A stretch of 7,704 nt of DNA, taken from positions 20,395-28,098 of the forward strand of contig DOCI01000158.1 of assembly GCA_003503535.1 (NCBI GenBank), written 5' to 3'. Of this stretch, positions 1 through 5,402 are shown in pieces. The notes beneath the pieces were generated by a model that saw only the letters and a list, made by a program, of their open reading frames with translations, was not told the DNA's origin and searched no databases. Position 1 is the first letter of the stretch; each line of letters begins with the position of its first letter. The stretch is from Planctomycetaceae bacterium. GTDB taxonomy: Bacteria > Planctomycetota > Planctomycetia > Planctomycetales > Planctomycetaceae. The position numbers and the translations under genes were made by a program.

Positions 1-626
1 TCAGGCGATCCCAGCCATTGATGTTCATATTGACGATGGACCTCGATCACTTCGCCTGCATCTTCAGAGAGTCCTCCTGCTGCCGCTAGGGCATGCGCGA
101 TATCGTTCTCGTAGCGAGGAAGTTCATAGACACCCGGTCGTTCGACTGCCCCTAGCACAACAACATTGATCACTCCTTTTTTGACAAGGCTGATCGACGC
201 TCCTGGTTTTTGCAGATATCCCTGCCCCAGTGCGTGATTAATTCTCATCTGAGCCTGAATGAGCGAAAGGCCACCAATCATCACCGGGCCAACGTGAGGC
301 AAAAGAACTTCACCAGTTTCCAGTAATTGAACCTGGAAGGGACGCGCCTCGCCTTGATGGATCAGGTCGGGAATCGTGATCTCAATGATGTCTCCATTGC
401 CAAGCAAATAAACTTGTGGCGGAGCAGCAGAGAGAGAAGAAAAGTTGAGTGGCTCACCTGCCGTTCGAATGGGCATTCGATATTCATCAGAAAGTGTAGC
501 CGCTGGAATGCCGGGCGATCTTAAAGGAGCATAACAACCCGTATTCAAAAGCACTGTCAACATGACCAGCGATATTGTTGTTCGATTGATGCATATCACA
601 GCATCAGATTTTACAACATTGTTCAT
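1..626 (-). CDS. Wza-like polysaccharide export lipoprotein (SLBB), 3' end cut by window edge
   Basis: Family role: outer-membrane or periplasmic channel for secreting surface polysaccharide. I translated 208 codons on the minus strand without a stop; the C-terminus lies beyond position 1. Residues 1-30 look like a lipoprotein signal: a polar start with R15, a hydrophobic run from about 18 to 28, then LLNTGC with C31 as the lipidated cysteine. Residues about 73-150 match the polysaccharide export (Poly_export) domain, with GDIIEITIPD at 78-87 and a GEVLLPHVGPV-type strand. Residues about 152-198 match an SLBB repeat: VVVLGAVERPGVYELP followed by ALAAAGGL. The start is uncertain. ATG at 626 gives a credible signal peptide; GTG at 599 would give a shorter one; ATG at 563 leaves almost no n-region; ATG at 638 is also in frame. 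None has a clear ribosome site. It is separated by 366 bp from the deacetylase upstream, so it may have its own promoter. Confidence 0.88.
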   Translation of the reverse strand, partial: MNNVVKSDAVICINRTTISLVMLTVLLNTGCYAPLRSPGIPAATLSDEYRMPIRTAGEPLNFSSLSAAPPQVYLLGNGDIIEITIPDLIHQGEARPFQVQLLETGEVLLPHVGPVMIGGLSLIQAQMRINHALGQGYLQKPGASISLVKKGVINVVVLGAVERPGVYELPRYENDIAHALAAAGGLSEDAGEVIEVHRQYEHQWLGSP

Positions 627-992
627 CGACCAGCCCATAAAGTTTGGATTGAAACAATTACAAAACCAGGCAGACACAATACGATTTTCACGTTTATCTG
701 GTTCTTGGCGGGGCAGTCTTCAAGAGTACGGCATGAAATCAACTTGATCAGTCAATTGCGATCGGTTCACAATTCACTTGAGAAATTCCAGCAAACAAAT
801 TCCATACCATCAGATTAGCGCTCTCCCAAAGCACGTCCCTGTATGAAGATCGGCTGAAACAGGCTCGGATAATCACTAAAACTGGAATAATCGTTACAAT
901 CGAATCATCGAAATTCATACCCAATCAGCTCGAATGTACTGAATCGTTTGAGGCTGAGCGAATTCTGAGCGAATCATTCTACGATACGACTT
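627..992. other. Intergenic gap with no supported gene
   Basis: This stretch separates the end of the deacetylase gene from the start of the exporter gene; both are on the minus strand. The exporter frame stays open upstream to a TGA near 720 but shows no protein-like signal beyond the chosen start. I found no convincing sigma-70 promoter for the exporter: a TGTAAT hexamer lies near 650 on the minus strand but has no good -35 partner. I found no strong hairpin followed by a T-run that could end the deacetylase transcript. The only clear structure is the tandem duplication at 954-974. The stretch is rich in CGAAT/ATTCG pentamers, but these do not form a regular array. Confidence 0.6.
954..974. 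repeat. 10-bp tandem duplication (CTGAGCGAAT twice, 1-bp spacer)
   Basis: CTGAGCGAAT at 954-963 is repeated exactly at 965-974, separated by a single T. It lies 18 bp past the stop codon of the deacetylase gene, in the gap before the exporter gene. It could be a replication-slippage duplication or two half-sites for a DNA-binding protein on the same face of the helix (11-bp period). Nothing else in the window repeats it, so no function is assigned. Confidence 0.7.
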
Positions 993-1979
993 TTACAACA
1001 ATTGCATCCGCAGCAGCCCCAACGTGGTTCGCTGTCCAACATTGATACGGTTGAGTCGCAAGCAATTCATGACTGGCAAGGAGTTAACGCCACGTCGTGT
1101 CGTAAAGGCAAGTTCATAACCACAGTTGATCAAAACCTGCTCTGTCTCCGCAGTCACACCCCCTGCTGGATAGGCGAGCACCTTGGGAACATCGCATTGT
1201 AGATACGACTTCAAATCCTGCCACGAGCCGGTGACCTCAGCAGCGACCTCTTCGGCTCCCATCCGATTAAGCATCGGGTGGGACTGAGTATGAGGTGCCA
1301 GAGTTACCCCGGCTTTGTGAAGTTCGAGAAGTTTACGCCAGCTCAACACATTATTGTGATCCGGGTCAGGAATATGACAAGCTGAGACTATCGATTCCAT
1401 CGCCTGCTGAAACTCTGCATGCGATAAGGTTTTCAAGTGCTCTTTCAGGTAACGGAATACGCTCGTCCTTTGGTTGAACGCTCCGAGCACATGTTGATCA
1501 GCTTCCAGAGAAATGACCGTTCCTTCGGGGGCTCTGTAAATGGCCCGGTAAAGTCGATCCCACCAGAAATGAATGCTGGAATTGTCTGGATAAGATGTCG
1601 GGACAAAAACCGTTGCAGGCAACTTTCTTTTCTGCAATTCTGGCCAGGCGAATTCAGCAAAGTCCAGCGTTGCATCATCGAATGTCAGTAATACCGCTCG
1701 TTCGGGTAGTTTGACTTTTCCATTTATCGACTCGATCGCCTGATCCATCGAAACCACATTCTTATGACTGGCTAGATAATCGAGTTGTTCACAAAAAATA
1801 TCTGGCGTCGTACTGATCAAGCCAGGATAGTAATCGGAACTGGTGGAAGGATTTCCAATTCGATGAAAGGCCAACACTCGTAAGGAGGTTGATCGAAAAT
1901 TCAGTTTTTCGAGCTGGCTGAGTACATGTCCACATATCTTTGTTTGTGAAGCGATCCCCGCAATACGTTTAAGCGTCAT
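993..1979 (-). CDS. NodB-type polysaccharide deacetylase
   Basis: Carbohydrate esterase family 4-like enzyme, expected to remove N- or O-acetyl groups from an amino sugar or polysaccharide intermediate. Numbering from ATG at 1979 (328 residues): RVLAFHRIG near 34-42 is the usual opening strand. TFDDA at 99-103 supplies the catalytic and metal-binding aspartates (the family norm is TFDDG). APHTQSHP contains H230 and H234, the metal-binding H-x3-H pair. YPAGG at 270-274 replaces the usual YPYG-like loop. LRLNRINV near 307-314 is a typical C-terminal strand. A segment of about 125 residues, with FWWDRLYRAI, separates motifs 1 and 2, as in longer members found in glycan loci. No signal peptide or membrane helix is visible, so it may act in the cytoplasm. 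The frame also reads from GTG at 1994, but that codon lies inside the likely ribosome site, so ATG 1979 is preferred. It is last in a three-gene operon, 55 bp after the GGDEF-like gene. Confidence 0.88.
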   Translation of the reverse strand: MTLKRIAGIASQTKICGHVLSQLEKLNFRSTSLRVLAFHRIGNPSTSSDYYPGLISTTPDIFCEQLDYLASHKNVVSMDQAIESINGKVKLPERAVLLTFDDATLDFAEFAWPELQKRKLPATVFVPTSYPDNSSIHFWWDRLYRAIYRAPEGTVISLEADQHVLGAFNQRTSVFRYLKEHLKTLSHAEFQQAMESIVSACHIPDPDHNNVLSWRKLLELHKAGVTLAPHTQSHPMLNRMGAEEVAAEVTGSWQDLKSYLQCDVPKVLAYPAGGVTAETEQVLINCGYELAFTTRRGVNSLPVMNCLRLNRINVGQRTTLGLLRMQLL

Positions 1980-1988
1980 GTTCTTCCG

Positions 1989-1996
1989 CCTCACCT
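1989..1996 (-). promoter_or_regulatory. Ribosome binding site of the deacetylase gene
   Basis: The minus strand reads AGGTGAGG, 9 nt before ATG at 1979; a second purine run (GGAAG) sits closer. The site contains the GTG at 1994 that gives the longest frame, which argues that the longer start is not used. Confidence 0.55.
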
Positions 1997-2034
1997 GGCA
2001 TCATCAATAATTTTAAGCTGGACTTGATCTCGTT

Positions 2035-2925
2035 TTAGCAGTTTTGTTCAACGAGCGTTTCCTCATCAACAGGTCGGGAATTGTTGGTCGCGGTTTCCAT
2101 ATTGTACTTCTCATTCACAGACTGCTTACGTCCATTGCCCCCAAAGCTGGAAACACGATTCAGCACACCATTGAGAGTGAGTTCGTCGACCCCGAACGCA
2201 TACTCTTGCGCAGTCAGTTCAATCCCCAGTTTCGACTTCGAGGCTGCTTTGAGTCGGTCAGAGAGTTGCCCGGCTTCAGAACGATTCGTCTCGGGAAGGA
2301 GCAGCAGGAATTTATTATCCATACGGACGATTAAATCGTGCGACTTCGTTTCTGTGCTCAGAAACTGGCTCAGACACGAAGTGACATATTCCTCTTCGAT
2401 ATTCTGAATTAGCTGACGCAGCATCTTTTCCAAAGGCTGTTGCGAAGGCGAGGCTGCTGAAAGGGCCAGAAAAGTGAGGGGACGCTCATGTCTTCGCGCC
2501 CGGCGAATTTCCTCAAGCAACTTCGGCTCTGCTTCTTTGATCCCTGGAACCGAATTAGAACTGTAGGTCATCAGGAGTTGATCCGTGGAAAGTGCGAATT
2601 CATCAATTCCCTGTCCAATTTGACGACACAGAAACATTGTGAGCACGACTGCTGCGACTTCCGCCAATGTCAGGTATAAGGATTCCAGATGTATCTCGTA
2701 TCCGAGAATACTTTTCACAATGACCAACGCCAGAATAAAACTCGCACTGACGAGTCCGAACGCCGAGTTTCTGGCAAACTTCGAAATTAACATGCAAACT
2801 CCGCTCAGAGTTGCCAACCCATAGACGAACGAAGCAATATTGATGGTAGGAAAGAGTCGTTCGATATTGAACAGGACAAACAGCCAGCAAATTGTGCTGA
2901 TAATCCAGAAGCGATGTGCCTGCAT
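2035..2925 (-). CDS. Four-helix membrane protein with degenerate GGDEF domain
   Basis: Probable inner-membrane regulatory protein; exact function unknown. Numbering from GTG at 2934 (subtract 3 for the preferred ATG at 2925): four hydrophobic helices at about 9-27, 32-50, 57-77 and 84-103 pack into a small membrane domain. A soluble part starts near 135. EEIRRARRHERPLTFLALS (141-159) resembles the first strand region of GGDEF domains, and HDLIVRMDNKFLLLLPET (199-216) aligns with the R-x-GGDEF-x-x-LLPET core. The signature itself is lost: MDNKF stands in place of GGDEF, one residue shorter than most, so diguanylate cyclase activity is not expected. The inhibitory-site RxxD position reads K197-S-H-D200. 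AFGVDE (246-251) and GNGRKQSV (266-273) recall the late GGDEF strands. The last 25 or so residues are polar. It lies between the sugar transferase (39 bp) and the deacetylase (55 bp), so a role in controlling polysaccharide assembly is likely. PelD (four helices, GAF, degenerate GGDEF) is a partial analogue; no GAF domain is visible here. Confidence 0.75.
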   Translation of the reverse strand: MQAHRFWIISTICWLFVLFNIERLFPTINIASFVYGLATLSGVCMLISKFARNSAFGLVSASFILALVIVKSILGYEIHLESLYLTLAEVAAVVLTMFLCRQIGQGIDEFALSTDQLLMTYSSNSVPGIKEAEPKLLEEIRRARRHERPLTFLALSAASPSQQPLEKMLRQLIQNIEEEYVTSCLSQFLSTETKSHDLIVRMDNKFLLLLPETNRSEAGQLSDRLKAASKSKLGIELTAQEYAFGVDELTLNGVLNRVSSFGGNGRKQSVNEKYNMETATNNSRPVDEETLVEQNC

Positions 2926-2930
2926 TCGAT

Positions 2931-2936
2931 TCACCT
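2931..2936 (-). promoter_or_regulatory. Ribosome binding site of the GGDEF-like gene
   Basis: The minus strand reads AGGTGA, 5 nt before ATG at 2925, a standard Shine-Dalgarno spacing. The GTG at 2934 that gives the longest frame is part of this site, so ATG 2925 (296 residues) is the better start. Confidence 0.65.
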
Positions 2937-2964
2937 GAAAACATCAAGACCGGTTAATGTGACC

Positions 2965-3858
2965 TTAGTATGCACCTTTTGACCGAAAGACGGCTGCAAC
3001 GGTGCGAAAAATCAGTTGGAGATCAAAGTATAGGTTACGTTTTCTGATGTACTCGATATCGAGTCTGAGGCGATCATCAAAATCGACATCACTTCTCCCA
3101 CTCACCTGCCAAAGTCCGGTGATGCCCGGCTTCACTTCCAGTCGTTCAGTATGCCAGAGCGTGTAAGTCGTGGCAGCAAATGAAGTTGGCCGCGGCCCGA
3201 CCAGGCTCATGTCTCCACGGAGAACATTGAAGATCTGAGGCAGCTCATCCAGGCTCGTTTTTCGCAGAAATCTGCCCACACGTAGAACTCTGGGATCGTT
3301 GCTCATTTTGAAATCGGGCCAGGTCAATTCGTTTAGGTGCATCAAAGACTTTTTCATCTCCTCAGCATTCTTCGACATGGTTCTCAGTTTGAACATCTTG
3401 AATCGGCGACCGAATTGGCCCGTGCGCTGTTGAAAAAAGAAAATCTGCCCTGGGTCTTCGATAAAAATGGCCAACCCAGAAATCATAATGACGGGCAGAA
3501 CAAATGGGAGCAGTAAAAGACAGATTGAGACATCAAAAATCCGTTTCGTAATTTCGTAAACAGGATTCCGCAAAGCCTTTCCCGGTGATTTCAGAGACTG
3601 CATATTTTTGGTTACGCGAGGGTAATCGACTGGTTTCATATTGACTGACATCAGTTGACGACCTTTGGAGAGATGGCAGAGGAACTCATCATCCTCAGTA
3701 GATTTTGTGACATACACTTTTTGTGAATCCGTACGAAATAAACGTGCGATACTGCGATTCAAAGAGCAAACACATTTAAGTGCAAACGATATGCCGTTGG
3801 TGAAGTTGGGAACAGAAGGCCATTCATTCAGAACAACCGTTACTTTCTGAACAGGCAT
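2965..3858 (-). CDS. Polyprenyl-phosphate sugar-1-phosphate transferase (initiating transferase)
   Basis: Expected to move a sugar-1-phosphate from a nucleotide sugar to undecaprenyl phosphate at the inner membrane, the first step of repeat-unit synthesis. Numbering from ATG at 3858 (297 residues): the bacterial sugar transferase domain spans about 103-297. It has KRIFDV at 105-110, one hydrophobic re-entrant helix at about 111-132, IFFFQQRTG at 139-147, FKLRTM at 156-161, NDPRV at 187-191, SLDELPQ at 202-208 with the catalytic Asp-Glu pair D204-E205, RGDMSLVGPRP at 214-224 and GITGLWQVSGRS at 245-256. These are strong family signatures. The catalytic core is complete, and the protein ends with the usual FDLQLIFRT helix. 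The first 100 or so residues are unusual: no membrane helices as in WbaP, and no domain I recognise. A GTG start at 3906 would add 16 residues; neither start has a clear ribosome site, and ATG is preferred on codon type only. First gene of the minus-strand operon. The specific sugar cannot be read from the sequence. Confidence 0.93.
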   Translation of the reverse strand: MPVQKVTVVLNEWPSVPNFTNGISFALKCVCSLNRSIARLFRTDSQKVYVTKSTEDDEFLCHLSKGRQLMSVNMKPVDYPRVTKNMQSLKSPGKALRNPVYEITKRIFDVSICLLLLPFVLPVIMISGLAIFIEDPGQIFFFQQRTGQFGRRFKMFKLRTMSKNAEEMKKSLMHLNELTWPDFKMSNDPRVLRVGRFLRKTSLDELPQIFNVLRGDMSLVGPRPTSFAATTYTLWHTERLEVKPGITGLWQVSGRSDVDFDDRLRLDIEYIRKRNLYFDLQLIFRTVAAVFRSKGAY

Positions 3859-3950
3859 GTTGTTTTCATTCGACCTGATTGATTCCCAGACGACACAAAA
3901 CCGCACAATCGAATCTTACGACAAATCCCTTATAATCTGCAGGCTAGATC
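3859..3950. promoter_or_regulatory. Divergent control region between the two operons
   Basis: This 92-bp stretch (44 bp if the GTG at 3906 is used) lies between divergently transcribed genes and must hold or flank the promoters of both operons unless they lie inside the genes. On the plus strand there is a perfect TATAAT. On the minus strand a TAAGAT at 3918-3913 is a weak -10 candidate without a good -35. No clear operator palindrome was found. Confidence 0.5.
3931..3936 (+). promoter_or_regulatory. Candidate -10 box (TATAAT) for the wzz-like operon
   Basis: A consensus TATAAT ends 14 bp before the ATG at 3951. Sequences 16-18 bp upstream (around AATCGAAT) match the -35 consensus poorly. 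If used, transcription would begin near 3943 and leave a leader of only about 8 nt, too short for a normal ribosome site; none is visible. It may also be a chance match in AT-rich DNA. Confidence 0.35.
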
Positions 3951-5402
3951 ATGGCTGACAAATCGTCACCAAATTCATCATTGAGTGAATTTCTCGACTG
4001 GAAACTGTTCCGCAAATATTGGTATCTGGTAGGCCTGTCAACATTGTTTGCAGTCAGCCTGGCCGTTGCTTATCTGGCTGTGACAAAGCCAATTTATGAA
4101 GCTCAGGTAAGAATTGTCGTTCAGAATTTAGGATTGGGTCTGGAAAGCACCAATCTCGCCAAAACTTATGACAAAGAATTTCTGGCCACTCAATCCGAAG
4201 TGATTCGTAGTCCTGCAACATTGACACGCTCTCTCGAAGAACTGCCTGAACCTACAGATCCGGCCAAGCCGAAGTCTCAAAGCGAACAAGTCGGCGCGAT
4301 TGCAGAGGCCCTTCGAGTCAATCCGCTTGCCAAAACCGACATCATCAAATTGACCTATCAGCACTCCGATCCTCAACAGGCCACTGCGCGGCTCGAATCG
4401 ATCATTAACTGTTATCAAAATCATTTGCGTGAACTGGAAAAATCGTCGGCGTCTCGTTCGGTCGTCTTGCTGGAGCAACGCAAAGCCGAACTCGAACAGG
4501 ACATCGCACAACTCCAGCAAGATTTGAAGATGATCAGTACGAACACCTACTCCGAGAGTCCAGAAGTGGATACTCAATCCAATTCCATAATGGAAGTTTT
4601 AACTCGACGGTTAATCGAAATCCAATCGGAAATTGCATCCCTCACCGTGCAATTGGATCTATTGCAGGAATCCCGTGATTCCGGCAGATCACAGGTTCAC
4701 TCGACGGATTCCATCGTTCTTAAAGAAGTCGAACGAAATCTCAATGCGGGTCGAACCGACCTCGCAGAAGCGTCTCAAATTTATGGGCCCTCGCATCCTC
4801 AACGTTTATCGATTGAAGAACGCGTACGCATGCTGGAGTCTGCACATACGAGCGAATCGGCTGTTCTGCAAGTTGAATTACAGGCTTCACTGAATCGATT
4901 CCAGAAAGAAGAAGAATCCCTGCGAGAATTGATCCGTGCGGAAAATCAACGTTTAAAAACTGCTCACACTATTCAGGGAGACGAAGTGCAGATTCAGGCG
5001 AAACTTGCTCAGGTAAGTGAACTGCATGCCTCCATTGCTGAAACGCTGCAGTCGATGAAGCTGGCCAATCAATCGTTGGCCAATGGGGACGGATCGATCG
5101 TCGTCAGCTTGCTGGATGAATTTGTCGTTCCTCGGGAATCAATCTGGCCGAAGCCTGTCCCTGTACTTGTTATCAGCATTGTGATGGGAATCATGGCGGG
5201 AGTTGCGTGTTTACTTTGTCTGGCGGCTTACTCTCAAAATTCTCCCAAGACATCCATTGACAATCGAGCTCAAGCGGATGATTCCGTTCAGGCAGATCTT
5301 CTAGGTCAGATCCATGCTTTGCGTCGCGAAATTCAGGATATGAAGAATCCTGCAGAGCAGTCGACTCGCCAGAAAACGTTTGCCGGAGAGGAACAGGGAT
5401 GA
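3951..5402 (+). CDS. Wzz/GumC-like polysaccharide chain-length determinant, no kinase domain
   Basis: Polysaccharide co-polymerase of the inner membrane, which sets chain length and links polymerisation to export. The 483 residues show the family layout: a short cytoplasmic N-terminus; first membrane helix at about 24-44; a Wzz-type strand region, PIYEAQVRIVVQN at 47-59; EFLATQSEVIRSP at 76-88, matching the conserved segment after the first helix; long periplasmic helices rich in Glu, Gln and Leu (about 165-215 and 285-355) likely to form coiled coil; YGPSHPQ at 278-284, a hallmark of GumC-type members; a proline-containing approach, VVPRESIWPKPVPV (about 392-405), and a second membrane helix at about 404-426. 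The tail of about 57 residues is polar with a short helix and has no Walker A/B or tyrosine cluster, so the BY-kinase partner, if any, is encoded elsewhere. ATG 3951 is the first start in frame with the N-terminal family layout; there is no clear Shine-Dalgarno. Its stop overlaps the start of the next gene. Confidence 0.9.
   Translation: MADKSSPNSSLSEFLDWKLFRKYWYLVGLSTLFAVSLAVAYLAVTKPIYEAQVRIVVQNLGLGLESTNLAKTYDKEFLATQSEVIRSPATLTRSLEELPEPTDPAKPKSQSEQVGAIAEALRVNPLAKTDIIKLTYQHSDPQQATARLESIINCYQNHLRELEKSSASRSVVLLEQRKAELEQDIAQLQQDLKMISTNTYSESPEVDTQSNSIMEVLTRRLIEIQSEIASLTVQLDLLQESRDSGRSQVHSTDSIVLKEVERNLNAGRTDLAEASQIYGPSHPQRLSIEERVRMLESAHTSESAVLQVELQASLNRFQKEEESLRELIRAENQRLKTAHTIQGDEVQIQAKLAQVSELHASIAETLQSMKLANQSLANGDGSIVVSLLDEFVVPRESIWPKPVPVLVISIVMGIMAGVACLLCLAAYSQNSPKTSIDNRAQADDSVQADLLGQIHALRREIQDMKNPAEQSTRQKTFAGEEQG
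5385..5391 (+). promoter_or_regulatory. Ribosome binding site of the flippase-glycosyltransferase gene, with ATGA overlap
   Basis: GGAGAGG lies 7 nt before ATG at 5399. The ATG shares bases with the TGA (5400-5402) of the wzz-like gene, so translation of the two is probably coupled. Confidence 0.7.

Noticed and set aside
645..660. Possible exporter promoter (TGTAAT on the minus strand)
   Set aside because: Only the -10-like hexamer is present; no -35-like hexamer lies at 16-18 bp, so it cannot be told from chance.
327..747. Short plus-strand open frames at 327-524 and 562-747
   Set aside because: The first is antisense to the exporter gene, which has clear SLBB and export-domain motifs; the second overlaps its 5' end and the adjacent gap. 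Neither shows a recognisable protein pattern or ribosome site.
740..785. Possible hairpin built on AATTG/CAATT arms
   Set aside because: The paired arms are only about 5 bp with a 12-nt or longer loop, AT-rich, and no T-run follows; not credible as a terminator or regulatory RNA.
2035..2925. Active diguanylate cyclase
   Set aside because: The GGDEF signature is replaced by MDNKF, removing the residues needed for GTP binding and catalysis.
2603..2947. Minus-strand open frame of 114 codons overlapping the start of the GGDEF-like gene
   Set aside because: It shares the strand but is in another frame; the overlapping gene has membrane helices and a proper ribosome site, while this frame has none.
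4128..4577. Minus-strand open frame of 149 codons inside the wzz-like gene
   Set aside because: It lies antisense to a well-supported gene and its translation has no recognisable motif; it is best explained as a shadow frame.
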